Assembly (NCBI GenBank): GCA_015200025.1 | Contig: CP054186.1 | Span: 496,001 to 560,000 of the forward strand | Length of the DNA: 64,000 bases | Source of the DNA: Phycisphaeraceae bacterium | Lineage (GTDB): Bacteria; Planctomycetota; Phycisphaerae; Phycisphaerales; UBA1924 | Direction of reading: 5' to 3' | Shown here: positions 41,374 to 50,045 of the stretch, piece after piece | Layout: every line of letters starts with the position of its first letter | How positions within the stretch are numbered: position 1 is the stretch's first letter | Notes under the pieces: model-generated | The model's database searches: none | The model's input: only the letters and a program-made list of their open reading frames with translations | What the model was told of the DNA's origin: nothing | Position numbers and translations under genes: made by a program

Positions 41374-43518
41374 TCAGAGCCCCAGGAGGTTTCGCAGGTC
41401 GTTGAAGGTGACGATGAGGAACAAGGACCCGATGAGGACGAGCCCGGCGAGAGTGGCCCAGTTCTGGAAGGCGATGGGGGCGGGCCTGCCGCGGATGGCC
41501 TCGTAGACGAGGAAGAGGAACTGCCCGCCGTCGACGATGGGGAGCGGGAGGAAGTTGATGACGGCGAGGTTGACGCTGATGAGGCCCATGAAGAAGAGGA
41601 GCCAGACGAAGCCCCGTTCGGCGATGAGGGTGCCGAAGTGGGCGATGCCGACGGGACCTTTGAGGTGTTCGATTTTGACGCCCCCGTCGAAGAGGCGTGC
41701 GAAGGTGGCGTAGGTGGACATCATGACGCGGTGGGTCTCGGCGATGCCCAGGGAGACGGCCGAGAAGGGTGAGGAGGCCCGGAGGAGGAACTCTTCCATC
41801 TCGAAGACCCCCTGCGAGAAGGGCGCGCGCCATCCCAGGGCGTGGAGCGTGGCCACCTCGTCGGTCGAGAGGGACCACTCGGCGTCGGACGATTCGCCGC
41901 GGGGCCCACGGAAGCGCATCGGGACCACGGCCCCTTGGCCCGCGGCGAAGGCGGCGCGGGTGACGTCCTTGAGGGCCTCCCTCGCGTGCCCGAGGTCGGA
42001 GACGGGCGTGCCGGCGACGGATTCGATCGTGAGCCCCGGCGTGCGGACGACGCGTGAGGCGGGGAGGGCCTTGGTCTGGTCGTTGGCCCCGGCGCTGCTC
42101 GCCTGTCCGCGGGCGTCGGCGGTGGTGAGGATCGACGGGGGGAGGGCGAGCAGGGCGCCCAGGTCGGCGGTGGTCCCGGCGATGAAACCGACGCGGCCGT
42201 CGCCGGAGACTTCGGCCTTGAGCGTGACTTCGCGGAGTGTCCCGTCGTCGCCCCGGCGGAGGACGGTGAGGTCGAGGGGTCGGCGAGCGTGGGCGCGGAT
42301 CTCGGCCATGCCGGCGGGGAGGCTTGGGTACTCGATGGCGCCGATGCGTGCGAAGATGTCGCCTTTGGCGAGGCCCTGCTTCGCGCCGTCGCCGGCGACC
42401 ATCATCACGGGCGTGAGGCCCAGGACGTGCTCGAAGGGTGCGGCGGCGCCCTTGCCCATCGGGGCGAGGGACTCATCGAGTTCGGCGCGCGGGCGGACCG
42501 CGAGGAGCCCATCGCGTCCGTCCGTGGTGGTGTAGGCGATCTCGACGGGGGCTCCGGCGCTGTCGCGGAAGGCGTGCATCACGTCGCCCGCGCCGCGGAC
42601 GGCCCGCGGGCCGGCGCGGAGGATGGTGGACCCGGGTTCGAGCCCTGGGAGGCCGGCGGCCGCGAGCAGATCGGCGAGTTTCGCGCGGTCGTCGGGCGAG
42701 CGGGCGTCGACGATGGTGGCGGAGCGTGCGGGCTCGACGCCGATCTCTCGGAGCCCGGAGGTCGAGGAGGATTCGGGCGTGACGGCGAAGGTGAGGGTGC
42801 CCGTGATGCCCTCACGGCGGACCTCGATGACGACGGGCTCGCCGAGGCCCGAGAGCGAGGAGGCCATGACGAGGTCCTGGAAGCTGTTGGGGGTACGCCC
42901 GTTGATGCGGACGATCTCGTCGCCGGGGGCGAGGCCGGGCTCGCGGACGCCGAGGTCGGCCGCGTTGAGGGCGACGGCGCGCGCGGCGGGGGACCCCGGG
43001 GCGGCGTCGCCGATCTTGGGCGGCATGGCCTTGAGCCCGGCCATGAAGACGATGACGAAGAGGGCGGCGGCGAGGATCACGTTCATGATGACGCCGGCGG
43101 AGATGACGACCATGCGTTTTCCGGCGGGGCAGCGTTGGTAGCTGTCGGGGGCGTCGCTGACGGCGCCGGGGTTGGCGTCCTCTTGCCCGAGCATTTTGAC
43201 GTACCCGCCGAAGGGGAGCCAGTTGAGGCGGTACTCGGTGGGGCTCAGGCCGTCGACGGCGACGCCCGGGACGCCGCGCTGGGCGGCGGATTTCATGGCC
43301 AGGTACTTCGCTTCGGTCGAGCCCCGTGTCCATCCCATGCCCTTGCGGTAGGAGAGTGCGGCGGGCCCGAAGCCCAGGGCGAAGGCGAGGACGCGGATGC
43401 CGGCCCACCTGGCCGCGAGGAAGTGCCCGAGCTCGTGAACGAAGACGATGAACCCGAAGCCCAGGATGACCAGGGCGAGGTCGAAGAGGGTGCTCAGGAG
43501 GTTCAGCAACGGGGGCAT
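41374..43518 (-). CDS. rseP: Site-2 metalloprotease, RseP/M50 family, with PDZ domains
   Basis: Intramembrane zinc protease of 714 aa, the second cutter in regulated intramembrane proteolysis of anti-sigma factors. The first helix contains the zinc motif FIVFVHELGHFLAARWAG (HELGH at residues 28-32), followed by FGGYVKMLGQED. The third zinc ligand is in INFLPLPIVDGGQFLFLVYE near the C terminus. The long periplasmic insertion (about 180-580) holds PDZ-like modules such as GLAPGDEIVRINGRTPNSFQ and further degenerate copies, making it much longer than E. coli RseP (450 aa). TAGGAT lies 5 nt before ATG 43518. dxr and uppS, frequent neighbours, are absent. Confidence 0.92.
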   Translation of the reverse strand: MPPLLNLLSTLFDLALVILGFGFIVFVHELGHFLAARWAGIRVLAFALGFGPAALSYRKGMGWTRGSTEAKYLAMKSAAQRGVPGVAVDGLSPTEYRLNWLPFGGYVKMLGQEDANPGAVSDAPDSYQRCPAGKRMVVISAGVIMNVILAAALFVIVFMAGLKAMPPKIGDAAPGSPAARAVALNAADLGVREPGLAPGDEIVRINGRTPNSFQDLVMASSLSGLGEPVVIEVRREGITGTLTFAVTPESSSTSGLREIGVEPARSATIVDARSPDDRAKLADLLAAAGLPGLEPGSTILRAGPRAVRGAGDVMHAFRDSAGAPVEIAYTTTDGRDGLLAVRPRAELDESLAPMGKGAAAPFEHVLGLTPVMMVAGDGAKQGLAKGDIFARIGAIEYPSLPAGMAEIRAHARRPLDLTVLRRGDDGTLREVTLKAEVSGDGRVGFIAGTTADLGALLALPPSILTTADARGQASSAGANDQTKALPASRVVRTPGLTIESVAGTPVSDLGHAREALKDVTRAAFAAGQGAVVPMRFRGPRGESSDAEWSLSTDEVATLHALGWRAPFSQGVFEMEEFLLRASSPFSAVSLGIAETHRVMMSTYATFARLFDGGVKIEHLKGPVGIAHFGTLIAERGFVWLLFFMGLISVNLAVINFLPLPIVDGGQFLFLVYEAIRGRPAPIAFQNWATLAGLVLIGSLFLIVTFNDLRNLLGL

Positions 43519-43529
43519 GGCCCATCCTA
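43519..43529 (-). promoter_or_regulatory. -10 TANNNT hexamer, leaderless-type start of rseP
   Basis: TAGGAT (43529 to 43524, minus strand) lies 5 nt before the ATG at 43518, with spacer GGGCC. Confidence 0.4.
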
Positions 43530-43577
43530 TCGGCGGGCCCGGGCCCCGGGCGGGAGAACGCCCGCGTGGGAATGAAA

Positions 43578-43607
43578 GAGCCCCTCGGGCGTTGGCCCGT
43601 GGGGCTC
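43578..43607 (-). terminator. Terminator of the redoxin gene
   Basis: GAGCCCC-T-CGGGC, loop GTTG, GCCCG-T-GGGGCTC forms a 12-bp stem with one mismatch. On the minus strand it is followed by TTTCATT. It lies 60 bp past the redoxin stop and upstream of rseP. Confidence 0.7.
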
Positions 43608-43666
43608 GGGGTCGTGCTGAGGCCGGCCTTGGCGCGCCCGGTGAAGGGCGTCGCGGGCGATGGTCC

Positions 43667-44332
43667 TCAGTTCTTGTACTTCACGCTGCAGCCGTAGGCG
43701 GCCGTGGTGGTGGTGGTGACGGGCTTTCCGGCGAGGAGTTCCTCGACGGCCTTGACGGCGTAGTTGGTTTTGCCGACCTTGTTGGGGGAGGCGTCGTCGT
43801 CGATGGCGCCGGCGTACTTGAGGGTGCCGTCGGTGCCGATGACGTAGGTGGCGGGGGTGTTCTTGGAGCCGTAGGCTTTCCCGACGGTGCCGGCCTCGTC
43901 GAGGAGGATGGGCCAGTCGATCTTCCACTCGTCGCGGGCCTTGACGTTCCGGTCCTTGCCCGAGCCCTGGGTGCCCGGGGCGTTGCTGTTGATGAAGAGC
44001 ATGGTGACCTTCTGGCCCTTGAACTTGGTCTGCATGTCGTTGAAGGTCTTGTTGTCGCCGAAGTGCTTCTTGACGTAGGGGCAATCGGCGTTGAACCAGA
44101 CGAGGACGACGACGTGGCCGTCCTTGGTGAGCTGGGCGAGGGTGTGCTCTTTGCCGTCGAGGTCACGGAGGGCGAAGGCGGGCGCGATGCTCCCGATGGT
44201 GGGACCTTCGGCGGCTTTCTTGCCGTCCTGTTTGGAACCGGGCTGGGCGGAGACCAGACCGGGGGTGGCCGCCGCGACAAAGGCCGCCGCCGCCAGCACC
44301 GAGGCCGACACGATCCTGCTCGTTCTTGACAT
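43667..44332 (-). CDS. Secreted redoxin (AhpC/TSA thioredoxin-like) protein
   Basis: Exported thiol peroxidase or reductase-like protein of 221 aa. The signal peptide MSRTSRIVSASVLAAAAFVA ends before a thioredoxin-fold domain with IGSIAPAFALRDLDGKEHTL, active-site VLVWFNADCPYVKKHFGDN and TPATYVIGTDGTLKYAGAID. Only one cysteine is present at the active site (DCPYV), a form widespread in secreted planctomycete redoxins; a late Cys lies in AAYGCSVKYKN. Its substrate is unknown. ATG 44332 is preceded by GGAGCG; two ATGs 12-15 nt earlier are less likely starts. A terminator follows. The DsbD-alpha-like gene lies upstream on the same strand, 165 bp away. Confidence 0.87.
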   Translation of the reverse strand: MSRTSRIVSASVLAAAAFVAAATPGLVSAQPGSKQDGKKAAEGPTIGSIAPAFALRDLDGKEHTLAQLTKDGHVVVLVWFNADCPYVKKHFGDNKTFNDMQTKFKGQKVTMLFINSNAPGTQGSGKDRNVKARDEWKIDWPILLDEAGTVGKAYGSKNTPATYVIGTDGTLKYAGAIDDDASPNKVGKTNYAVKAVEELLAGKPVTTTTTAAYGCSVKYKN

Positions 44333-44497
44333 GGTTCGCTCCATCATGCCTTAGACCCTCGGGGCCTTGCTCGGCGACAAGCCAAACACGGGCCACGCGG
44401 GGCTCAGACTGTCATACCGGGACACCACCACCATCGGTTCGACGACCGGGCGGGGGCCCTGGTTCGATAAACATACACGGGGGCTCGAACATCTTCC

Positions 44498-45397
44498 TTA
44501 TTTCGTGCCGGTGGGGGACTCGGATTTGCCGTCGGGGGATGGTTCCGTTCGTGTTTTGGAAGGATTTCCTTTGGCGAGGAGGTCGATCAGGGTGTGGGTG
44601 ACCTTCCCGGAGGGGCCTTCGGCGCGTAGAACGCCGTGGGCCCGTGGCGGATTGCCGGGCTTGGGTTTGAGGGTGAGGACGAGGCGGGGGCCTTTGGTTT
44701 CGCCTGCGTTCCAGAGATCGACGGGGGGCGAGCAATCCGCGAGGGGGAAGAAGGCGACGGCGATGGCGTCTTTGGCGGAGAGGGTGAGGCGGTCGCCGGA
44801 GAGTTCGGCGGAGATGGTGCCGTCATTGGGGATGGGGCCGGGGAGTGCGGCGCGGGTGCGTTCGAAGAGTGGGGCGTCGCGCGAGGGTTTGGCGTCGTTG
44901 GCGACAGGGAGGTTGATCGAGACGTTGCCCTCGGCGAAGAGGCAGACGCCGGCGCATTCGAGCCATTCGAGGCCGAAGGCGAGGGTGACTTTGTCGCCGG
45001 GCGAGGCCGAGGGGGGGACCGAGACGGGGAACATGAGGAGGACGGAGCCCTTGTAGACGTGGTCGAGGATCTCGCCCGGGGCGGCGTGCCTGGTCGGGGC
45101 GGGCCAGAGGACATCGCCCACGCTGAACCCCGCGGGGGTGTTGAGCGGGGTGATCTTGGGGGGCATGCCGGTGTCGTTGAGCCCGTCCCAATAGAGGTGC
45201 CAGCCGGGGTCGATGCGGAACTCGACGCCGAGCCAATTTTTCTGGCCCGGGACGAGGGCGTCGCGTTCGGTGATGAGGCGTGGCGTGGCGTGGTGGCGTT
45301 CGGCGGCGGGCTGGGCCGCGCCGGTGGCGGCGGGGGGCGTGAGGCCGACGAGTGGGAGTGTCGCGAGCAGCGCGGGGAGGAAGGGGTGTGGGCTCAT
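44498..45397 (-). CDS. Secreted DsbD-alpha-like (thiol:disulfide interchange) protein
   Basis: Exported protein of 299 aa that corresponds to the periplasmic N-terminal domain of DsbD/ScsB alone. After a signal peptide (MSPHPFLPALLATLPLVG) come the domain marks NWLGVEFRIDPGWHLYWDGL, NDTGMPPKITPLNTPAGF, GEILDHVYKGSVLLMFPVSV and the redox cysteines in LEWLECAGVCLFAEGNVSI (CxxxC). The membrane and C-terminal thioredoxin domains of DsbD are absent, so electrons must come from a separate partner. ATG 45397 has GGAG 5 nt upstream. It is divergent from the rhodanese-like lipoprotein, and redoxin lies downstream. A shared periplasmic thiol pathway is inferred. Confidence 0.85.
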   Translation of the reverse strand: MSPHPFLPALLATLPLVGLTPPAATGAAQPAAERHHATPRLITERDALVPGQKNWLGVEFRIDPGWHLYWDGLNDTGMPPKITPLNTPAGFSVGDVLWPAPTRHAAPGEILDHVYKGSVLLMFPVSVPPSASPGDKVTLAFGLEWLECAGVCLFAEGNVSINLPVANDAKPSRDAPLFERTRAALPGPIPNDGTISAELSGDRLTLSAKDAIAVAFFPLADCSPPVDLWNAGETKGPRLVLTLKPKPGNPPRAHGVLRAEGPSGKVTHTLIDLLAKGNPSKTRTEPSPDGKSESPTGTK

Positions 45398-45437
45398 GAG
45401 AACTCCGCGGCGAAGACCCCGGGTCGGTGGGCCCGGA

Positions 45438-45448
45438 TATGCTCCGCC
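45438..45448 (+). promoter_or_regulatory. -10 TANNNT hexamer before the rhodanese-like gene
   Basis: TATGCT at 45438-45443 lies 5 nt before ATG 45449 and 8 nt before the adjacent in-frame ATG 45452. No ribosome binding site fits in between. Confidence 0.45.
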
Positions 45449-45976
45449 ATGATGGTACGAGGAGAAACCGGTGCATGGTTCGCGCGGGCGTGGCGGGGCG
45501 TGATGGTGGTCGGGCTGGCGTGCCTGGGGGCGGCGTTCGTGGCGGGGTGCGAGAAGCAGGTGATGGACACGGACATCGTGGTGATCGGCGGGGCCGAGGT
45601 CCGCGCGGTGGTCGAACGGGGCGAGGTGAGGCCTTCGGGGAGCGGCGGGGTGCGGCTCTTGGATTGCCGGACGGCGGATCGGTTCGAGCAGGGGCGGATC
45701 CCCGGGTCGATCAACTTCCGGGCGGAGCAGTTGCGTTCGGGCGACGCGGGGGCGAGGCTCAAGGACGCGAACATGCTGATCGTGTACGGGGAGAACCCGG
45801 CGAGCGGGACGGCCAAGGCGTTGGTCAAGCGACTGATGGCGCTGGACTACCCGCGTGTGCGGTGGTACGCCGGGGGTTATCGCGAATGGTCGTCGCTGAA
45901 GTTGCCGGTGGAGGGGCGTGACGCGGCGGCGGGTGAGGGCGGTGGACCGCCCGCGGGCGAGGACGATCGGCGGTAG
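45449..45976 (+). CDS. Rhodanese-like lipoprotein lacking the active-site cysteine
   Basis: 175-aa lipoprotein. The signal peptide ends in lipobox FVAGCEK (Cys about 34). A rhodanese domain follows: RLLDCRTADRFEQGRIPGSI, NFRAEQL, NMLIVYGENPASGTAKALVK and YAGGYREW. In an active enzyme the loop after IVY carries the catalytic Cys (YCxxGxRS); here it reads YGENPASG, so sulfurtransferase activity is unlikely. Such pseudo-rhodaneses may bind partners or sulfide-containing ligands. The start is either of two ATGs (45449, 45452). The last 100 bp overlap the 3' end of the DUF2062 gene on the other strand. Confidence 0.83.
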   Translation: MMVRGETGAWFARAWRGVMVVGLACLGAAFVAGCEKQVMDTDIVVIGGAEVRAVVERGEVRPSGSGGVRLLDCRTADRFEQGRIPGSINFRAEQLRSGDAGARLKDANMLIVYGENPASGTAKALVKRLMALDYPRVRWYAGGYREWSSLKLPVEGRDAAAGEGGGPPAGEDDRR

Positions 45977-46521
45977 GGCCGGGCGGAGCGTCGGCGGAGC
46001 CAGCGGACGGCCCGCGGGCGGAGGGGCGCGTAGATAAGCATGAGGATCCCGTAGACGGCGATCCCGGCGAGGGTGGCGTTGACGGCGGCGCCGACAATGA
46101 ACGCCTGCCCCCACATCATCGCGCTGACGGTCTCGGTCGTGACGTCGGCGAGTTCGTCGACGACCCGTTCGGGCTTGACGAACAGAGCCCCGACCCTGAT
46201 GTTCCAGTAGAAGAGGAGCGGCCAGGCGAAGGTCAGGCTCGCGCCGCCCATGAGCCCCGCGAGGAGGTTCCCGCCCAGGGAGCGGGCGAGGAAGCCCGAG
46301 ATGAGGACGCCGAACCCGAAACTCGGGAGGAAGTTGACGACCAGGCCGAGGGCGAAGCCGCGGGCGATGCGTTCGCGGCTCTCGCGGAGGCGGAAGAGGC
46401 GGAGGCCGCCGGCGAGGGCACGCCGGGTCGTGCGGACGGTGAGGGCCGTCCTGGCGGGCGTGGCCCCGCGTGGCGTTTCGGGGCGCGCGGTGGGCGTCGC
46501 TGGCGTGGGGGCGGGGCGCAT
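45877..46521 (-). CDS. DUF2062 membrane protein
   Basis: 214-aa inner-membrane protein. The DUF2062 core is seen as RESRERIARGFALGLVVNFL, PSFGFGVLISGFLARSLGGN, LLAGLMGGASLTFAWPLLFY and later helix AVNATLAGIAVYGILMLIYA. The function of the family is not established; members often sit with glycosyltransferases or lipid enzymes. The N terminus has about 30 Pro/Thr/Arg-rich residues, and ATG 46521 lacks a clear ribosome binding site; a GTG about 28 codons downstream is possible. The final 33 codons (Arg/Ser/Pro-rich) lie in the 100-bp antisense overlap with the rhodanese-like gene. Confidence 0.8.
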   Translation of the reverse strand: MRPAPTPATPTARPETPRGATPARTALTVRTTRRALAGGLRLFRLRESRERIARGFALGLVVNFLPSFGFGVLISGFLARSLGGNLLAGLMGGASLTFAWPLLFYWNIRVGALFVKPERVVDELADVTTETVSAMMWGQAFIVGAAVNATLAGIAVYGILMLIYAPLRPRAVRWLRRRSARPYRRSSSPAGGPPPSPAAASRPSTGNFSDDHSR

Positions 46522-46559
46522 GGGGGTGTTGGGGCTCGGTTCGAGGGACGGGCGGCGGG

Positions 46560-47843
46560 TCAGGCCGCTTTCATCTTCCCGCTACGTTCGGCCGACGCGA
46601 GGAGTTTCTTGACCCAGAAGATGAAGACGCCGGTGAGGACGAGGTTGAGGGCGAGGGAGAGCATGGCGATGACGACGATGGGTCCGGCGATGCCGTAGGC
46701 GAGGGAGATGACCAGGACGCCCGCGCCGACCTCTCCCCTAGGCCACATGCCGATGGCGACGGCGCAGCGCTCCTGCCAGGTGGCTTCTCGGCGGTAGCAG
46801 AATGCGGGGAACATTTTTCCGACGTTCGAGATCACCGTTACGACGAGGACGTGGAAGGCGATGGTGCCCCACCCCATCGGGGGGGTGTGCTCGGCGAGGG
46901 CGTGCTTGATGAGGCCGGACTTGTCGCCCTCGTCGGGGGCTCCGCCCGCGAGGCTGGCGGCGATGCTGGGCATGGAGAGCCCGACGAGGAGCATGAAGGC
47001 GGCGGAGACGAAGGTGCTGGCCCGGGCCTCGGCGGGGTCGGCGTGGTGGCCGTGGTCGGCCTGCCCGGCGTCGTGTCCCTCCGCGTGGCCCTGCCCGGGG
47101 GGGACGTTCGGCTTGGGGTGGGCCATCATGCACCCGAGGATGAAGGCGGGGAGGAGCACCTCGATGTGAATCGGGACCATCGGATCGACTTTCTTGGAGG
47201 CGATGTAGACGGCCTCGACGATGGCGACCATGACGAAGGAGTAGACGAGGGTGGCCTTCCAGGAGGTCGGGATGCGCCACTGGTGGAGGTAGCGGTACCC
47301 GAACCAGAGCATGATGAACATGACGAAGACGACGATCCCGAGCTGCCACTTCATCCCGACCATGGCCATCTTGAGGGGGATCATGAGCAGGACGGTGTCG
47401 AGGTCGTCGAAGATCGCGAGGATTCGGGCCTTTTTGAAGACCCAGGTGGCGGCGAGCCCCGCGGCGGCGAGCATACTGAAAAGGACTCCCGCCGAGGTCG
47501 GGGCGGCGAAGCGGGACGCCAGGAGTGATTCTTTCCAGACGGGCCACTGCGACCAGAAATCGCTGGGGATCAGCACGAAGACGAAGTAGAGGCAGCAGAA
47601 GATCCAGGGGAACCCGGCGGCGGTGGCGGCAACAACGTAGTCCCACCCGTACTGCTTGAGATTGGACTTGTCGATCTCGAATTCGCGTCCGACCCCGATC
47701 ATGATGTACGACAGGGCCACCATGGTCAGGATCTGAACGGCCTTGTACACCGAGTCTGCGGCGTCGCCCAAGAACCCGGGCACCACCTGAGACCCGATCA
47801 GGCCGGCGATCAGGAGCAAGGAATAGAGCGCGACTTTCTTCAT
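46560..47843 (-). CDS. Cation:proton antiporter family protein
   Basis: 427-aa integral membrane protein with about 10-12 hydrophobic segments. MKKVALYSLLLIAGLIGSQV opens the chain; family marks include YIMIGVGREFEIDKSNLKQY, FAAPTSAGVLFSMLAAAGLA, IFDDLDTVLLMIPLKMAMVG, the acidic/His-rich loop GHAEGHDAGQADHGHHADP and the late helix IGMWPRGEVGAGVLVISLAY, typical of CPA-type Na+ or K+/H+ exchangers. The His-rich loop could bind metal or sense pH. TACCCT lies 8 nt before ATG 47843. It is divergent from the CaCA exchanger at 47959. Ion specificity is not readable from sequence. Confidence 0.82.
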   Translation of the reverse strand: MKKVALYSLLLIAGLIGSQVVPGFLGDAADSVYKAVQILTMVALSYIMIGVGREFEIDKSNLKQYGWDYVVAATAAGFPWIFCCLYFVFVLIPSDFWSQWPVWKESLLASRFAAPTSAGVLFSMLAAAGLAATWVFKKARILAIFDDLDTVLLMIPLKMAMVGMKWQLGIVVFVMFIMLWFGYRYLHQWRIPTSWKATLVYSFVMVAIVEAVYIASKKVDPMVPIHIEVLLPAFILGCMMAHPKPNVPPGQGHAEGHDAGQADHGHHADPAEARASTFVSAAFMLLVGLSMPSIAASLAGGAPDEGDKSGLIKHALAEHTPPMGWGTIAFHVLVVTVISNVGKMFPAFCYRREATWQERCAVAIGMWPRGEVGAGVLVISLAYGIAGPIVVIAMLSLALNLVLTGVFIFWVKKLLASAERSGKMKAA

Positions 47844-47857
47844 GGGAACGGAGGGTA
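47844..47857 (-). promoter_or_regulatory. -10 TANNNT hexamer, leaderless-type start
   Basis: TACCCT (47857 to 47852, minus strand) lies 8 nt before the antiporter ATG at 47843, spacer CCGTTCCC. Confidence 0.5.
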
Positions 47858-47945
47858 TCGCCCCGGCGGCCCCGGGTCAGCCCTCGGGGGCGTGTTTTCG
47901 CCGCGGCGTCCCGCGCGCCCGTGGCACATCCGAGGGAGCGCCCGC

Positions 47946-47958
47946 TACGCTATGGGCC
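47946..47958 (+). promoter_or_regulatory. -10 TANNNT hexamer, leaderless-type start
   Basis: TACGCT at 47946-47951 lies 7 nt before GTG 47959 of the CaCA antiporter gene, spacer ATGGGCC. Confidence 0.5.
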
Positions 47959-48945
47959 GTGCTGAACGACACACTCTTGTTCCTCGGCGGGTTGGTGCTT
48001 TTGCTCGGCGGCGGGAGGCTGCTCGTGGGCGCGTCGGTGGATACCGCGCGTCGGCTGAGCGTGTCGCCGCTGGTCGTCGGGCTGACCTTGGTGGCGTGGG
48101 GGACCAGCGCGCCCGAGCTGGCGCTGAACCTGGCGTCGGCGTACAAGGACCGGGGTGATCTGGCGCTGGGCAACGTGGTCGGGGCGAACATCTGCAACCT
48201 CGCGCTGGTCTTGGGCGTGTGCGCGCTGATCCGCCCGCTGGCGGTCGAGGAACGGCTGATCCGGGTGGAGACCTGGCTCAACGCGGCGGTGCTCATCGGG
48301 CTGGCGGTGATCTGCATGACGGGCGAGGTGACCCCCTGGAAGCCCGCGCTGATGCTGGCGGTGTTCGGGGGGTACAGCGTGTGGACGATCATGGCGTCGC
48401 TCCGCACGTCGGAGCGTGCGGCGGTCGCCGCGGCGTCGCCCGGGGACGGGCCGCTCATGGAGCAGCCCCCGATGTCGTGGGCGCGGATCGCGGTGTTTTT
48501 CGTGGTCGGGCTGGCGATGCTGTCGTACGGCGGATCGCTGGCGAGCGACGGGGCGTCGGGCGTGGCGTTGGCGCTGGGCGTGCCGCCGGCGGTCGTGGGC
48601 GTGACGATCGTCTCGGTGGGGACGACGCTGCCGGAGATGATCACGTCGGTGATGGCGGTCCGGCAGGGTCGGACCGACCTTGGCATGGGCAACGCGATCG
48701 GGTCGTGCCTGTTCAACGCGGGCGCGATCTTCGGCGTTGCGGCGCTCATCGACGCGCCGCCGAGCGACCCGACGATGACGGTCCCGCTGCTCTACATGGC
48801 GGCGTTGTCGGTGGTGCTGATCCCGTTCAGCCGGACCGACCAGCGCACGATCTCGCGGTACGAGGGCGTGTTCCTGCTCGCGACGTACGTGGGTTTCCTC
48901 GCGTACTCGGCGTGGGCGGCAACGCGGGCGACACCTTCGCCGTGA
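47959..48945 (+). CDS. Calcium/sodium antiporter, CaCA family (YrbG-like)
   Basis: 328-aa Na+/Ca2+ exchanger-type membrane protein with the two inverted alpha repeats. Repeat 1: VAWGTSAPELALNLASAYKD with GDLALGNVVGANICNLALVL. Repeat 2: VSVGTTLPEMITSVMAVRQG with DLGMGNAIGSCLFNAGAIFG. The two acidic residues in GTSAPE and GTTLPE coordinate the ion. About ten helices fit the family. GTG 47959 (VLNDTLLFLGGLVLLL) is chosen by its -10 and by the start of the first helix; the longer open frame from 47842 has no helix. It is divergent from the cation antiporter and converges on arsM with an 11-bp gap. Confidence 0.92.
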   Translation: MLNDTLLFLGGLVLLLGGGRLLVGASVDTARRLSVSPLVVGLTLVAWGTSAPELALNLASAYKDRGDLALGNVVGANICNLALVLGVCALIRPLAVEERLIRVETWLNAAVLIGLAVICMTGEVTPWKPALMLAVFGGYSVWTIMASLRTSERAAVAAASPGDGPLMEQPPMSWARIAVFFVVGLAMLSYGGSLASDGASGVALALGVPPAVVGVTIVSVGTTLPEMITSVMAVRQGRTDLGMGNAIGSCLFNAGAIFGVAALIDAPPSDPTMTVPLLYMAALSVVLIPFSRTDQRTISRYEGVFLLATYVGFLAYSAWAATRATPSP

Positions 48946-48955
48946 GCGTCGGGGG

Positions 48956-49975
48956 TCAGGGCTTTCGCGCGGAGATGTCGAGGCTCGTGATGTAATCGCC
49001 GGGCCCGGTCCCCGCGGGGAGGTGCTCGAAGATCCGACGGTAGAGCGGGTCCTGCCAATCGTTCATCGCGGCGATGTACTGGGGCTTGGGCGTCAGGCGG
49101 ATGTCGGTCAGCCCGGCGTCGGCCATCTGGCGCCGGGTCTCCTCGACGAGGACGGCGCCGGCGATGCACCCGACGAGGGCCTCGACGTCGCGCCGGGCCG
49201 CCTCGGGCAGGGGGCGGAGCAGGGCGAGGTCGGAGACGGCGACGCGCCCGCCGGGGCGGAGGACACGGGCGATCTCGCGCCAGACGCGGGGCTTGTCGGG
49301 GGAGAGGTTGAGGACGCAGTTGGAGATGACGACGTCGGCGGAGGCGTCGGCGACGGGGAGGTTCTCGATCTCGCCGAGGCGGAACTCGACGTTGCGCAGG
49401 CCCGAGATGGACTCGTAGGAGGCGATGTTGGAGCGGGCCTTGCTGACCATCTGTGGGGTCATGTCGACGCCGATGACGCGTCCGAGGGGGCCGACCTTGG
49501 GCCCGGCGACGAAGCAATCGAACCCGCCGCCGGAGCCGAGGTCGAGGACGGTCTCGCCGGGCTTGAGGGAGGCCAGGGCCGTGGGGTTCCCGCAGGAGAG
49601 GCCCATGTTGGCGGCGTCGGGCGTGGCGGCGAGGTCGCCCGCGGAGTAGCCGATGGCGGAGGCGAGTTGCTGCGGGGAGAACGTCGCGGGTCCGCAGCAC
49701 CCGCCTCCTCCCCCCCCACCACCGCCGCCGCCTCCTCCACTGCTCGTGGCGGCACTGCCGCAGCACGGCGACGCGGACGTGCGCTCGCAGCAGGCGTCGC
49801 CGCTGGGCGTGTCGGCGCGGGCGGCCGACCAGGCCCCGGCCTGGGCGATGGCGGCGTAACCCTCTCGGACGGCGGTGCGGACCGCGTCGGCTTCCTGTTC
49901 GAGGGGCGCACGGCCCGCGGGGCGATCCGATGCGCCGCAACCTCCTCCACCGCAGCATGATCCGTTCTTCGACAT
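48956..49975 (-). CDS. arsM: Arsenite S-adenosylmethyltransferase
   Basis: 339-aa ArsM, methylating As(III) to mono-, di- and trimethyl species with SAM, a detoxification step. The SAM motif is [33 protein letters not shown] follows. The catalytic cysteines appear in [35 protein letters not shown] and VGCIAGAV. The N terminus has extra Cys clusters ([22 protein letters not shown]) and a run of 13 glycines before [14 protein letters not shown], encoded by GGN triplet repeats. ATG 49975 has AAAGGAAC upstream. It follows arsR by 70 bp on the same strand, so it is likely induced by arsenite. Confidence 0.93.
   Translation of the reverse strand: MSKNGSCCGGGGCGASDRPAGRAPLEQEADAVRTAVREGYAAIAQAGAWSAARADTPSGDACCERTSASPCCGSAATSSGGGGGGGGGGGGGCCGPATFSPQQLASAIGYSAGDLAATPDAANMGLSCGNPTALASLKPGETVLDLGSGGGFDCFVAGPKVGPLGRVIGVDMTPQMVSKARSNIASYESISGLRNVEFRLGEIENLPVADASADVVISNCVLNLSPDKPRVWREIARVLRPGGRVAVSDLALLRPLPEAARRDVEALVGCIAGAVLVEETRRQMADAGLTDIRLTPKPQYIAAMNDWQDPLYRRIFEHLPAGTGPGDYITSLDISARKP
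49701..49740 (-). repeat. Triplet expansion encoding polyglycine in ArsM
   Basis: GGA, GGC, GGT and GGG codons in a row on the minus strand encode about 13 glycines in the N-terminal linker of ArsM. It parallels the tract in the aldehyde dehydrogenase at 38288-38331. Confidence 0.88.
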
Positions 49976-50045
49976 GATCCGTTCCTTTCCGCGGGGATGT
50001 CCCGCGATGCACATGGTCGATTAGGCGACCCCGCGTGGGGCCGCG

